Source: Bacillus sp. NP157
GTDB taxonomy: Bacteria > Pseudomonadota > Gammaproteobacteria > Xanthomonadales > Rhodanobacteraceae
Reading direction: 5' to 3'
Assembly (NCBI GenBank): GCA_018889975.1
Contig: CP076546.1
Location: 3,968,001 to 4,032,000, forward strand
DNA length: 64,000 nucleotides
Shown: piece after piece, positions 43,204-52,292 of the stretch
Layout: the number at the start of each line of letters is the position of its first letter
How positions within the stretch are numbered: the first letter of the stretch is position 1
The notes under the pieces: generated by a model
What the model saw: the letters and a program-made list of their open reading frames with translations, nothing else
Databases searched by the model: none
Told to the model about the DNA's origin: nothing
Translations under genes and position numbers: made by a program

Positions 43204-43232
43204 GTGGGGCGTTCCCCACCCCCGAGCCTCCC

Positions 43233-44798
43233 ATGCGCATCCCTCGAATCGTTGTACCGACGCTGACCCTGCGCGCCCGCCTCACCCTCCGCCTTGCCGG
43301 CACCATCCTGCTGCTGCTCGCCCTGTGGATCGTGGGCGGCGTGCAGCTACGCCAGGCCAACGGACGGCTACAGTCGGTGGTCGGCGAGACGCTCGCCCCC
43401 GTTGCCGACGTCGGGCACATCCAGAACGACTACAACGACCTGCTCGATGCGCTGGTGCACGCCACGCTGATGCGCCTGCCCTCCGCCACCGATGACGCGG
43501 TGACCGCGATCGGCGCGAACCGCAGCGACATCGACAAGCAATGGAAGTCGCTGTCCGCCAGTGGCCTCGGCGTGCAACAGCAGAAGCTCGTCGCGCTGGC
43601 CGCGGTCCATCGCAAGGCTGCCGACGAGGCCATTGACGCCGTGCTGGAGCTGCTCAAGGCCGAACAGTACGACCTCGCCCAACTGCAGCTGTCCAATGAC
43701 GTGCAGTCGGCAGTCGGCCCGCTGAAGAGCGACTTCTCCAACCTGTTCCAGCTCGCCCTCGCCGGCGGCAAGGAAGAAGCCGAAGCGCAGCAGGCGGCCG
43801 TGCGCCAGGGCGGGATCTTCTCCGCCATCCTGCTCGGCGTCGCCTTGTTGCTGGCGAGCGTGATGGACGTGGCGATCATCCGCTCGCTGCACCGTCGCCT
43901 GCGCCAGGCCTCCGAGGTCGCGGCCAACATCGCACGCGGCACGCTGGGCGCACGCATCGAGGTCGGCCGCGACGACGAGATCGGTGAACTGCTCACGTCG
44001 CTGGCGGCGATGGACGCGCAGCTGGGCAACGTGGTGGTGCAGGTGCGTGACCGCGCGGACCACGTGGCGCACGCGGCGAATCACATCGCGCGCGGCAACG
44101 ATGCCCTAAACGACCGCACGCGCACCCAGGCCGAACATCTCGAACACACCTCGTCGTCGATCCGTGCGATGGCGAATGCTGCGAAGGGTGGCCTTGGCCA
44201 TGCCACCGCGGCGCATCGTGCCGTGGTCGAAGCGCGCGGGATGACCGACGAGGGCCAGCGCGTGGCGATGGACGCCGTCGGCAACATGCGCGAAATCCAG
44301 CGCACCAGCGAACGCATGAATGAAGTACTCGACCTGGTTGACCAGGTGGCGTTCCAGACCAACCTGCTGGCGCTGAACGCGGCGGTGGAAGCGGCACGCG
44401 CCGGTGAACATGGCCGTGGCTTCGCCGTCGTGGCGCACGAGGTGCGCGAACTCGCTCGCCGCTGCGGTACGGCCGCGCGCGACATCCGCGGCTTGATCGC
44501 CTCCAGCGACGAAGCCGTGCAGGCGGGTGTGCAGTCGGTCGATCGCGCGGGCGCCGTGCTTGCCGGCATCGGCGAGCGGGTCAATGCGCTGTCGGGCCTG
44601 GTTGCCGACGTCATGGCGGCGACCCAGGGCCAGGCCCAGGGCATCGAGCAGGCGAACGGCGCGATCGTGGTGATCGACGCGACGACGCGCGAGAACGCGT
44701 CGCTGGTCGAACAGGCCGCATCGGCAAGCCGGGCCATGCAGGAGAGCGCCGAGATCCTGCGCAGCGAAGTCGCGTACTTCTCGCTCGAAGCCGCCTGA
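43233..44798 (+). CDS. Methyl-accepting chemotaxis protein
   Basis: The product has 521 residues from ATG 43233. There are two membrane segments (about 18-38 and 192-212) around a periplasmic four-helix-bundle sensor (about 40-190). A HAMP domain (about 213-267) and a long cytoplasmic coiled coil follow. The hairpin tip is [21 protein letters not shown], the receptor signature. There is no C-terminal CheR-tethering pentapeptide; it ends F-S-L-E-A-A. Ligand unknown. The sigma-28 promoter links it to flagellar expression. Confidence 0.93.
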   Translation: MRIPRIVVPTLTLRARLTLRLAGTILLLLALWIVGGVQLRQANGRLQSVVGETLAPVADVGHIQNDYNDLLDALVHATLMRLPSATDDAVTAIGANRSDIDKQWKSLSASGLGVQQQKLVALAAVHRKAADEAIDAVLELLKAEQYDLAQLQLSNDVQSAVGPLKSDFSNLFQLALAGGKEEAEAQQAAVRQGGIFSAILLGVALLLASVMDVAIIRSLHRRLRQASEVAANIARGTLGARIEVGRDDEIGELLTSLAAMDAQLGNVVVQVRDRADHVAHAANHIARGNDALNDRTRTQAEHLEHTSSSIRAMANAAKGGLGHATAAHRAVVEARGMTDEGQRVAMDAVGNMREIQRTSERMNEVLDLVDQVAFQTNLLALNAAVEAARAGEHGRGFAVVAHEVRELARRCGTAARDIRGLIASSDEAVQAGVQSVDRAGAVLAGIGERVNALSGLVADVMAATQGQAQGIEQANGAIVVIDATTRENASLVEQAASASRAMQESAEILRSEVAYFSLEAA

Positions 44799-44849
44799 TC
44801 GAAGCAGCCTGATCGCAGCCCCCGATCGAAGCAGGGCAGGCGCCGGCGC

Positions 44850-45242
44850 CTAGCGCGCGGCGGCCGTCCGCTGGTAGCGCAGCAGGGCCATCACCGCGCC
44901 ACGGTCGCGCGGGGTGGCCTCGCGGAACCAGCGCACCAGCAGGCGGATCTCGTCGCTCTCGTCCGGCGCCGCTTCGCCCACCAGCGCGCCGATCGAGACG
45001 TCGAAGTACATCGACAGCGCCCGCAGCACCGCATACGACGGATTGGCGCTGGTGCCCTTCTCCAGCTGGTGGACGTGCGACTTGGACAAGCCCAGCGCAT
45101 CCGCCACTTCCTGCAGGGAATGGCCCCTGGCTTTGCGAAGCTCGCGAACCCTTGCGGCCAGCGCGTTCGCGTTTTCGGCATCGGGCGTCGCCGGGTAAGA
45201 AAAATTCTTACCGTCTTTTTCTACGTCTTTCGTACGAACCAC
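44850..45242 (-). CDS. XRE-family transcriptional regulator
   Basis: The product has 130 residues from GTG 45242. An HTH_3 domain spans about 28-88 (V-R-E-L-R-K-A-R-G-H-S-L-Q-E-V-A-D-A-L-G-L-S-K-S-H-V-H-Q-L-E-K-G), followed by a short acidic/basic C-terminal helix region (L-V-R-W-F-R-E-A). Two palindromes sit inside its first codons, suggesting autoregulation. It is divergent from the large TonB receptor gene. Confidence 0.88.
   Translation of the reverse strand: MVRTKDVEKDGKNFSYPATPDAENANALAARVRELRKARGHSLQEVADALGLSKSHVHQLEKGTSANPSYAVLRALSMYFDVSIGALVGEAAPDESDEIRLLVRWFREATPRDRGAVMALLRYQRTAAAR
45195..45238. promoter_or_regulatory. Two palindromes inside the start of the XRE gene
   Basis: GTAAGAA, three A, TTCTTAC (45195-45211) is a perfect inverted repeat with 7-bp arms. 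TTCGTACGAA (45229-45238) is a perfect 10-bp palindrome occupying codons 2-5. Either could be the autoregulatory operator. The second shares its half-site with sites 210-260 bp upstream. Confidence 0.5.
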
Positions 45243-45446
45243 GGGTCGAACCCCCTATCCAACCACCCCGAGCCATCGCCCGGGCCTGGCCATCATCATG
45301 CATGGCCAGCCTGCCAGTGCCCTTCAAATGGCTTTACTAGGCCATTTCCCCTTGTCGAAGCCGCGTCGCTTCTCGCCCTACGCAACCCTTTTTTCGCAGC
45401 GTGCCGCCCCCCTGTCAATCGGAATGCTTCGCAGGCCCGGTCGCGA

Positions 45447-45493
45447 TTTCGTACTTCCCCAGCGTACGAAACCGTCGCGTATGGACGTACGAA
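45447..45493. promoter_or_regulatory. Repeated TTCGTAC half-sites upstream of the Oar-like receptor
   Basis: TTTCGTAC (45447-45454) and GTACGAAA (45464-45471) form an inverted pair with a 9-bp spacer. A further GTACGAA lies at 45487-45493. They end 24 bp before a candidate -35, a position suited to an activator or to looping with the site at 45229-45238. Confidence 0.5.
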
Positions 45494-45517
45494 GGCGCAA
45501 GAACGTGCCCGGGCGCG

Positions 45518-45548
45518 TTGACGGTTTGTTATCGAACCGTTTACAAAG
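45518..45548 (+). promoter_or_regulatory. Candidate promoter of the Oar-like receptor
   Basis: TTGACG (45518-45523) and TACAAA (45543-45548) are separated by 19 bp, or 18 bp if the -10 is read as TTTACA. The -35 is good and the -10 moderate. This would leave a leader of about 130 nt that contains the T-tailed hairpin at 45599-45643. Confidence 0.35.
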
Positions 45549-45598
45549 TTGTGCAGGCTATGTGACACGGATCGCGTTTCAAGGGCTTGCTTGTAGTG

Positions 45599-45643
45599 AC
45601 GGCGACACTCCTGAGGGAGGGAGTCCGCCGGCGATTTTTTTTC
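45599..45643 (+). terminator. Terminator-like hairpin in the receptor leader
   Basis: CGGCG pairs with CGCCG and ACTCC with GGAGT, with a small internal loop, around an 8-nt loop. Eight T follow (45636-45643), then 41 bp to the receptor ATG. It could be an attenuator or a guard against upstream transcription. I see no obvious anti-terminator partner or known riboswitch. Confidence 0.5.
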
Positions 45644-45684
45644 TGGTGTGGCGCTTGCCGCATTCTTTTTCTGGGGGACATTGC

Positions 45685-48600
45685 ATGTTTTCATCGATTC
45701 GGCCGCGCTCCGCGGCCGTGGTAAGCCGTTCTTTGCTCCATGTCGCGATCGCGACCGCGCTGGCGCTGCCGTCGGCCGCGGTTTTCGCACAGTCGACCAC
45801 CGGTACGATCTACGGCCAGGCTCCGGCTGCCGCCGGTGAGTCGATCCGCATCGAGAGCAACACCGGCCAGTCGCGCGAAGTGGGCGTCGACGCCAGCGGC
45901 CGCTACACGCTGCCGGAACTGCCGATCGGTAAGTACAAGGTTTCGCTGCTGAAGGACGGTGCCGTCGTCGATTCGCGCGATAACGTCAACGTGGTCGTCG
46001 GTCGCGGTATCGATGTCTCGTTCGTCGCCGCCGCCGCTGGCGAAGCGCAGAACCTGCAGAGCGTCACCGTTTCGGCCAACACGCTGCCCGCCATCGACGT
46101 CTCGAGCGTCGACGCCCGCACCGTCGTTACCTCGCAGGAACTCGCCAAGTACCCGCTAGGCCGCACCGCCGAAGCCATCGCGCTGCTGGCGCCGGGCGTC
46201 GTCCCGGGTAGCTCGTACTTCGCCGGCCCGACGCGTAACGCGCTGGTCTCGTTCAGCGGTTCGTCCGTGACCGAGAACGCGTACTACATCAACGGCTTCA
46301 ACACGACCGACCCGGTCAGCGGCTTCGGTGGCATCACGCTGCCGTACAACGTCATCGAGCAGCAGGAAGTGCTGACCGGCGGCTACGGCGCTGCCTACGG
46401 CCGTTCCGACGGTGGCGTGCTCAACCAGATCGGCAAGCAGGGCACCAACGAGTGGCATTTCGGCGCGCAGGTGCTCTACACCCCGCGTTCGCTGAAGGGC
46501 GACCCGAAGGACACCTACTACACCCAGGGTCCGAACGCCGGCAAGATCTACCGCCAGTTCAGCGACAACAAGTCGTGGGTTGCCACCACCAGCGCCTACG
46601 CGTCCGGTCCGCTGATCAAGGACAAGCTGTTCTTCTTCATCGCCGCTGAGTATGAAAAGACCCAGGGCGACAGCGTCGGCGCCGTCACGCTGCCGTACAA
46701 CACCAAGTACAGCTACCGCGACCCGCGCTACTACGGCAAGCTGGACTGGAACATCACCGACAACCACCACCTTGAAGCGACCTTCGCGTCGAGCAAGGAC
46801 CAGTACGCCGGTAACCTGTACAACTTCGACTACGCGAATCGCCAGACCGGCGACTACAACAGCAGCGACACCTCGCTGAAGAACTCCGGCGACCTGGGCG
46901 TCCTGAAGTACACCGGTTACATCACCGATGACCTCACGATCACCGCCCTGTACGGCAAGCTGAAGTCGACCTACTTCTCGCAGATCCCGGGTTACGACCC
47001 GACCCTGCCGTTCATTGCTGGCCGTGACCAGCAGAACCCGGCCATCGGCCAGAACATCGGTAACTCGCAGACCGTCGCCACGTTCACCGATCCGAAGCAC
47101 AAGTCGACCAACCGCAACCTGCGCTTCGACGTGTCGTACCACATCGGCGATCACACGATCACCGCCGGTATCGATAACCAGGACGTGCATGACGTCGATG
47201 ACGGCGACACCACGTCGGGCCCGGGCTACGAGTGGATCTACTCGCAGGTCGCCCCGGGTACGCCGATCCTGGACAACGGCACGGTCTTCGTCGACGCGCC
47301 GAACAAGTACGCCAACGGCGCTGGTGGCTACGTCGTCAACCAGCAGATCTACAAGACCGCCGCTTCGGTCCGCGTGAAGCAGCGCGCCCAGTACATCGAG
47401 GACACCTGGCAGGTGACCGATCGCTGGCTGGTGAAGCTCGGCCTGCGCAACGACCAGTTCACCAACTACAACCCGGACGGCGTCGCTTACCTCAAGCTGA
47501 CCAGCCCGCAGTGGGCGCCGCGCATCGGTGCTACCTGGGACGTGAACGGCGACTCGTCGACGAAGATCTTCGCCAACGTCGGTCGTTACTACCTCGCGCT
47601 GCCGGCCTCGGTCGCGCTGCGTTCGGCAGGTTCCTCGCTGTACACCAATGAGTACTTCACGTACTCGGGTATCGACGGCCAGGGCAACCCGACCGGCCTG
47701 ACCCAGATCGCTACCTCCACCGGTGGCCCGGTCTCGAGCAACGCCGAGTACGGCCAGCCGCGCGATCCGAAGACGGCTGCGTCCAGCAACCTGAAGTCGG
47801 AGTTCCAGGACGAAGCCATCCTCGGCTTCCAGACCGAACTGAACCCGGACTGGGTTGCCGGTGCGAAGCTGACGTGGCGCAAGCTGCGTAACGCGATCGA
47901 CGACGTGGCCGATCAGGACACCATCCTGAACAAGGCGCAGTCGCTCGGTTACAACGTCACCATCGACGACATCCAGGGCGGCTACCTGTTCAACCCGGGT
48001 CGTGCCAACACGTTCAAGATCCCTGACGGCAACGGCGGCTACTACGACGTGCCGGTCACCAACAAGGATTTCGGCTTCTCGAAGCTGAAGCGTAAGTACT
48101 ACGGCCTCGACCTGAGCCTCGAGCATCCGTTCGATGGCAAGTGGCAGGCGAAGGCGCTGTACACCTTCAGCCGCAGCTACGGCAACTCGGAAGGCCAGGT
48201 CAAGTCGGACATCGGCCAGGACGACATCTCGGCCACGCAGGACTGGGACTTCGCTTCGCTGATGAGCTACGCCAACGGCGCGCAGTCGAACGACCAGAAG
48301 CACGTGCTGAAGCTGTACGGTTCGTACCAGATCAACCCGGAATTCCTGGTTGGCGCGGTGCTCAGCGTTGCCTCGGGCAAGCCGCGTAGCTGCCTTGGCT
48401 ACTACGGTCCGGACGAAACCTCGCCGGCTTACGCTGGTCCGTATTACCACTGGTGCGGTGGCCAGCCGTCGCCCCCGGGCACGTACCGTTACCCGTGGCA
48501 GAAGATCCTCAGCCTGAACGCCGAGTACCGTCCGGCCTTTGCCGACCACAAGCTCGCGTTCAACGTGATGGTCTACAACGTCACCAACAAGACCGAAGTC

Positions 48601-48714
48601 ACCACGGCTTACGCCTACTACGGCGCTTCCGATGCACGCCTGTCGCGTTACGACAGCGCGCTGTACCGCAGCCAGCCGCGTTACGTCCGCTTCGGCATGA
48701 CGTACGACTTCTAA
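45685..48714 (+). CDS. Oar-like TonB-dependent receptor with carboxypeptidase-regulatory-like domain
   Basis: The product has 1009 residues from ATG 45685 (GGGGGA upstream); the upstream in-frame extension lacks coding character and would cover the regulatory region. After a signal peptide ending A-V-F-A-Q-S, a small beta domain (about 35-115; Y-T-L-P-E-L-P-I-G-K-Y) of the carboxypeptidase-regulatory type is followed by the plug (Y-P-L-G-R-T-A-E-A-I-A-L-L-A-P-G-V-V) and a large barrel ending R-F-G-M-T-Y-D-F. Such Oar-like receptors are abundant in Xanthomonadales; substrates are unknown, with protein or peptide binding suspected. Codons lean heavily on GTC/TCG/AAG, suggesting high expression. 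Confidence 0.92.
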   Translation: MFSSIRPRSAAVVSRSLLHVAIATALALPSAAVFAQSTTGTIYGQAPAAAGESIRIESNTGQSREVGVDASGRYTLPELPIGKYKVSLLKDGAVVDSRDNVNVVVGRGIDVSFVAAAAGEAQNLQSVTVSANTLPAIDVSSVDARTVVTSQELAKYPLGRTAEAIALLAPGVVPGSSYFAGPTRNALVSFSGSSVTENAYYINGFNTTDPVSGFGGITLPYNVIEQQEVLTGGYGAAYGRSDGGVLNQIGKQGTNEWHFGAQVLYTPRSLKGDPKDTYYTQGPNAGKIYRQFSDNKSWVATTSAYASGPLIKDKLFFFIAAEYEKTQGDSVGAVTLPYNTKYSYRDPRYYGKLDWNITDNHHLEATFASSKDQYAGNLYNFDYANRQTGDYNSSDTSLKNSGDLGVLKYTGYITDDLTITALYGKLKSTYFSQIPGYDPTLPFIAGRDQQNPAIGQNIGNSQTVATFTDPKHKSTNRNLRFDVSYHIGDHTITAGIDNQDVHDVDDGDTTSGPGYEWIYSQVAPGTPILDNGTVFVDAPNKYANGAGGYVVNQQIYKTAASVRVKQRAQYIEDTWQVTDRWLVKLGLRNDQFTNYNPDGVAYLKLTSPQWAPRIGATWDVNGDSSTKIFANVGRYYLALPASVALRSAGSSLYTNEYFTYSGIDGQGNPTGLTQIATSTGGPVSSNAEYGQPRDPKTAASSNLKSEFQDEAILGFQTELNPDWVAGAKLTWRKLRNAIDDVADQDTILNKAQSLGYNVTIDDIQGGYLFNPGRANTFKIPDGNGGYYDVPVTNKDFGFSKLKRKYYGLDLSLEHPFDGKWQAKALYTFSRSYGNSEGQVKSDIGQDDISATQDWDFASLMSYANGAQSNDQKHVLKLYGSYQINPEFLVGAVLSVASGKPRSCLGYYGPDETSPAYAGPYYHWCGGQPSPPGTYRYPWQKILSLNAEYRPAFADHKLAFNVMVYNVTNKTEVTTAYAYYGASDARLSRYDSALYRSQPRYVRFGMTYDF

Positions 48715-48849
48715 GTCGGTTAGCACCACCGGACGGCTGGCCATGGATGGCTAGCCGCCCACAAGTCCGGAAGAGAGTGCGGAGCAAAGAACACCGTCAC
48801 TTCCGGCGGCGAACATGCCAGTTACGATTTCGCCAGATCTCCCCAATTG

Positions 48850-48876
48850 ACCCGCGCCCCAGGTGCGGGTTTTTTT
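48850..48876. terminator. Intrinsic terminator after the Oar-like receptor
   Basis: ACCCGC (48850-48855) pairs with GCGGGT (48865-48870), followed by seven T. The T-run reaches the TAA stop of the convergent regulator gene. A second imperfect stem (CGGCTGGCC with GGCTAGCCG, near 48733) lies just after the receptor stop. Confidence 0.8.
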
Positions 48877-49507
48877 ATGCGCGCTCGCCGCGTGCGGCCT
48901 TCAGCGTCTTATAGAGGGTGGCGCGCGACACGCCGAGCACCTGGGCGATGTAGTTCGCGGCGTGCCGGATGTCGAATAGCCCGCGATCGGCCAGGGCACG
49001 CACGAGCGCTTCGCGTTCGGCGACGTCGAGCATGCCCAGGCTGATCCCGCGTTCGCCGAGGAACTGGCCGACCTGCTCGTTCACGTCTTCGCGCCAGTCT
49101 TCGCGGAACAGCGCCGCGGGGCGCGGGGCTTCGTCGCCGAAGCGCAGGAAATCCTTCAGCACGCCCTGCATCGACGCGAACATCGACACATCCAGGTTGA
49201 TGCACATCAGGCCGGTGGCGCGGCCGCGGCCGTCGCGCAGCACGGCGGTCACCGACTTCAGGGCACGCCCGTCGACGTTGGTCTTCGGGTAGGGGCCGAT
49301 GACGCTTTCCGCGGCGGCGGGCGGCTCACCGATGTCGTTGAGCGAGTCGTCGCCGGGCGCGCGCCGCGAGAGCCGGTTGGCGATGTGCCGGATCGTGCCG
49401 CTGGCCAGGTCGTGGATCACGACCTCGGCGTGCGGCTTGAGCAGGGCGGCGACGGCATCGGCGACGGGGATGAACGGGGCAAGGGGATCGGCCATGCCCC
49501 GGATCAT
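48875..49507 (-). CDS. YheO-like PAS/HTH transcriptional regulator
   Basis: The product has 210 residues if started at ATG 49507, whose ATGA overlaps the DUF899 stop; ATG 49495 would give 206. The N-terminal YheO-like PAS domain (about 10-120) has P-H-A-E-V-V-I-H-D-L and G-L-M-C-I-N-L-D-V-S. The C-terminal HTH of the same family (about 155-210) reads A-N-Y-I-A-Q-V-L-G-V-S-R-A-T-L-Y-K-T-L. Function in E. coli is unknown. It is third in an operon with GST and DUF899. Confidence 0.88.
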   Translation of the reverse strand: MIRGMADPLAPFIPVADAVAALLKPHAEVVIHDLASGTIRHIANRLSRRAPGDDSLNDIGEPPAAAESVIGPYPKTNVDGRALKSVTAVLRDGRGRATGLMCINLDVSMFASMQGVLKDFLRFGDEAPRPAALFREDWREDVNEQVGQFLGERGISLGMLDVAEREALVRALADRGLFDIRHAANYIAQVLGVSRATLYKTLKAARGERA

Positions 49508-50235
49508 CGAAGTGGCGAGACGTTTTGTCCAGTTCGGTAGTCCAGCTTCGGATACCAGTCCGGGCGGCGCCCTTCCGGCGTGCAGTCGAGCACGGTCCAC
49601 AGCGGCATCAGGTCCGGGGCGCCGCGCGGATCCTGCCCCGGGTCGGCGGTCGCCGCATCCATCTCGCCGGCCCAGAAGTGGCGGATCGTGCCGTCGCGAC
49701 GGGTAAATACGTTGAACGCGGGGATGTCGTTGCCTTCGGCGTCCAGCGCGAAGTAGTCGCGGCTGAAGGCCCCGTTGGTGTCGGTGACGAAGCGCAGGTG
49801 CTGCCAGCCACGTTCGCGGGCGAAGGCCTGCATGCGCTCCCATGGCGAACGCGAGACGACCACCAGCGCCACGTTCTGCTCGATGTCGCGGGCTTCGCCA
49901 TCCCACGAGGCGAGCAGGGCCGAGCACATCGGGCACGGACGATCGCGCTCCGGGCCGAACATCCAGCTATAGGTCACCAGCGTCGGCTTGTCGCCGAACA
50001 GCGCGGCGACGTCGAGCGGGCCCCCTGCGCCGGCGAAGCGGTAGTCGCCGCCGACTTCGCCGCCAGGCGGCAGCGCGCGGCGTAGCGCGGCAACGCGTTC
50101 GATCTGCCGGCGCAGCTCGATCTCCTCGGCCAGCAACGCCGTGCGCGCGGCGCGGTATGCGGCGCTTTCGTTGGGCATGCGCATGGCGCTGCGCGAGGCA
50201 AGGATCGAGGCCGGAACCAGGGTGTCTGCGTTCAT
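49504..50235 (-). CDS. DUF899 family thioredoxin-fold protein
   Basis: The product has 243 residues from ATG 50235 (GGAG at -11). The DUF899 core is clear: Y-S-W-M-F-G-P-E-R-D-R-P-C-P-M-C-S, with a C-P-M-C pair at the thioredoxin-like active site, then F-N-V-F-T-R-R-D-G-T-I-R-H-F-W. Members are predicted redox proteins without an assigned reaction. It follows the GST by 11 bp and overlaps the YheO-like gene. Confidence 0.88.
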   Translation of the reverse strand: MNADTLVPASILASRSAMRMPNESAAYRAARTALLAEEIELRRQIERVAALRRALPPGGEVGGDYRFAGAGGPLDVAALFGDKPTLVTYSWMFGPERDRPCPMCSALLASWDGEARDIEQNVALVVVSRSPWERMQAFARERGWQHLRFVTDTNGAFSRDYFALDAEGNDIPAFNVFTRRDGTIRHFWAGEMDAATADPGQDPRGAPDLMPLWTVLDCTPEGRRPDWYPKLDYRTGQNVSPLR

Positions 50236-50246
50236 GGTGTGCTCCG

Positions 50247-50906
50247 TCAATCGCGATCGGGCGCGCCGAGGGGGAACAGCGCGCGATAGGGGCGGGCTTC
50301 GTCGACGGCCCGGGCAAACGAGGGTCGCGCCAGCAGCCGCTGGCGGTATGCATGGACGTGGACGAAGCCTTGGTCGAGCGGATGGGCCCAGTCCGCGTAA
50401 AACAGCGACGGCGCCGCGCCACAGTCAGCGAGGCTGAAGCGATTGTCGACGGCCCAGCTGCGGCCTTCCATGTGTCGATCCAGCCACGCATAGGCGTGGT
50501 CGAGCACGCAGCGTGCGTGGGCGACGCCGGTGGGATCGTGCTGGTGCGGCGCACGCATGGCATCGGCAACGATCGCCTGCAGCGGGGTAGAGATGTAGTT
50601 GTCGAAGAAACGATCGAGGTTGCGTACGTCCAGTGCCGCCTTCGCGTCGTCGGGCAGCATCGGTGCGGGGCCGGGATGGTAGAGCTGCAGGTATTCGATG
50701 ATGGTGCTGGCCTCGGTGACCACGCGCTTGCCGTCGACCAGCACGGGGAAGCGCTTCAGCGGCCACAGCTCGGCGAACTCGGCGTAGATCTCGGGATGCT
50801 CCGGCGACAGCATCCGCCATTCGAACGGCGTGCCGTTTTCGTACAGGGCGATCAGCGCCTTCTGGCAGTACGACGAGAACGGGTGGGCATAAAGCTTCAG
50901 CGTCAT
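50247..50906 (-). CDS. Glutathione S-transferase family protein
   Basis: The product has 219 residues from ATG 50906 (GGA at -9). The N-terminal thioredoxin fold has L-Y-A-H-P-F-S-S-Y-C-Q-K-A (likely Ser or Cys at the glutathione site), F-P-V-L-V-D-G and E-A-S-T-I-I-E-Y-L. An all-alpha C-terminal domain follows (F-S-L-A-D-C-G-A-A-P). It conjugates or reduces unknown substrates with glutathione. First gene of the operon with DUF899 and the YheO-like regulator; divergent from the FAD monooxygenase across 102 bp. Confidence 0.9.
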   Translation of the reverse strand: MTLKLYAHPFSSYCQKALIALYENGTPFEWRMLSPEHPEIYAEFAELWPLKRFPVLVDGKRVVTEASTIIEYLQLYHPGPAPMLPDDAKAALDVRNLDRFFDNYISTPLQAIVADAMRAPHQHDPTGVAHARCVLDHAYAWLDRHMEGRSWAVDNRFSLADCGAAPSLFYADWAHPLDQGFVHVHAYRQRLLARPSFARAVDEARPYRALFPLGAPDRD

Positions 50907-51008
50907 GGACGGTTCCTCGCAATGGAGCGGGCTTCTAACCCTGCGTCGATCCAGCCAGGGGGTTTTCGACAAACCGGCTTGGTATGCTCGGCGCGACACG
51001 GAGGCGCC

Positions 51009-52235
51009 ATGAAGATCGCGATTACAGGCTATGGAACGGCCGGGCAGGCCAGTGCGATCCTGCTCGCCGCACAAGGCCATGAGGTTACCGTTTTCGAGAA
51101 GAGCCCGTCGCTGGGGCCGGTCGGCGCGGGATTCCTGCTCCAGCCCACGGGCCTTGGCGTGCTTGGACGGCTCGGCCTGGCGGACCGGGCGCTGGCGCTG
51201 GGCCAGCGGATCGACGAACTGCACGGCTGCACGCCGGGCGGTCGGGATGTCATGGCGATGCGCTACCGCGACCGCCGGGAGGGCTGTTTCGGCCTGGGCA
51301 TGACCCGTGGCGCCCTGTTCGAATTGCTTCGCGATGCGTGGCCCGGGGCGGCATCGGTGCGTACCGGCGTGCGCATCGACGCCTACGATCCGGCGACCCA
51401 CCTGCTGCGCGACGACCAGGGCGGCGAGCACGGTCCGTTCGACCTCGTCGTCGCTGCTGACGGCGTGCACTCCAGCCTGCGGCCACACTGCGCGGGCCAG
51501 GTCCGTCGCGCATCCATGTACGCCTGGGGGGCGATCTGGTGCCTGCTACGCGTGGACGACTGGCCGACACCGACGGTGCTGCGGCAGCGCTATGCAGGCA
51601 CCCGGTCGATGATCGGCATGTTGCCCGTGGGCACGCGGCCCGGCCACGACGGGCGCTGGGTAACCTTCTACTGGAGCCTGCCCGGCAGCGAGGTGGATCG
51701 CTTCGACGACGCCGGCGTGGCCGCCATGAAGGCGGGCGTGCAGCGGATCTGGCCGGAGGTGTCGCCGTGCCTCGAACACGTGACGAGCGCCGCGCAACTC
51801 AACCACGCGCGGTATCGCGACGTGCTGCTCCGCGCCCCGCACCATGCGCGCATGGTGGTGATCGGCGACGCGGCGCACGCCATGAGCCCGCAGTTGGGGC
51901 AGGGCGTGAACATGGCCCTGCTCGATGCCGCGGCGCTCGCGGATGCGCTCGCGGCACACCCGGTGCTGGACGACGCGCTGGCGGCTTACCGACGCAGCCG
52001 GCATGCCCACGTGCGGCTGTACCAGCGGATGAGCCGCTGGCTGACCCCGGTGTTCCAGTCCGACCACACCGCGTTGGGCTGGTGCCGTGACCTCGTGTTC
52101 GGTCCGCTGGGCCGCGCGCCCGGTGCGCGCCAGGCCATGCTCAGCATCCTCACCGGCGAAGCCGGGCATCGCCCCGCCGCCCTCGCGGCTGCGGCCACGG
52201 AGGTCGCGCCAGCCAGCGGGCATACCTTCGGCTAG
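51009..52235 (+). CDS. FAD-dependent monooxygenase (PHBH-like)
   Basis: The product has 408 residues from ATG 51009 (GGAGG at -9). It has the Rossmann motif G-Y-G-T-A-G at the N-terminus, the second FAD motif V-A-A-D-G-V-H-S-S, and the third G-D-A-A-H-A-M-S-P-Q-L-G-Q-G-V-N-M-A-L-L-D-A. This is the para-hydroxybenzoate-hydroxylase fold, which hydroxylates aromatic or related substrates with NAD(P)H. Substrate cannot be told. Divergent from the GST operon. Confidence 0.93.
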   Translation: MKIAITGYGTAGQASAILLAAQGHEVTVFEKSPSLGPVGAGFLLQPTGLGVLGRLGLADRALALGQRIDELHGCTPGGRDVMAMRYRDRREGCFGLGMTRGALFELLRDAWPGAASVRTGVRIDAYDPATHLLRDDQGGEHGPFDLVVAADGVHSSLRPHCAGQVRRASMYAWGAIWCLLRVDDWPTPTVLRQRYAGTRSMIGMLPVGTRPGHDGRWVTFYWSLPGSEVDRFDDAGVAAMKAGVQRIWPEVSPCLEHVTSAAQLNHARYRDVLLRAPHHARMVVIGDAAHAMSPQLGQGVNMALLDAAALADALAAHPVLDDALAAYRRSRHAHVRLYQRMSRWLTPVFQSDHTALGWCRDLVFGPLGRAPGARQAMLSILTGEAGHRPAALAAAATEVAPASGHTFG

Positions 52236-52292
52236 CAGCGCCACTGCCCGCGATTGTTTACCCTCTCGCCAACGGATGCCTGGAACCCGCGC

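Noticed and set aside
44838-44851. Perfect palindrome AGGCGCCGGCGCCT between the chemoreceptor and XRE genes
   Set aside because: Could serve as a terminator stem, but there is no T-run on either side and GC-rich DNA produces such palindromes often.
45298-45684. Upstream extension of the Oar-like receptor gene
   Set aside because: It would place the signal peptide internally and cover the operator, promoter and hairpin region.
46156-48744. 862-codon frame opposite the Oar-like receptor
   Set aside because: Antisense frame with Val/Arg/Asp-rich low-complexity composition and no ribosome site.
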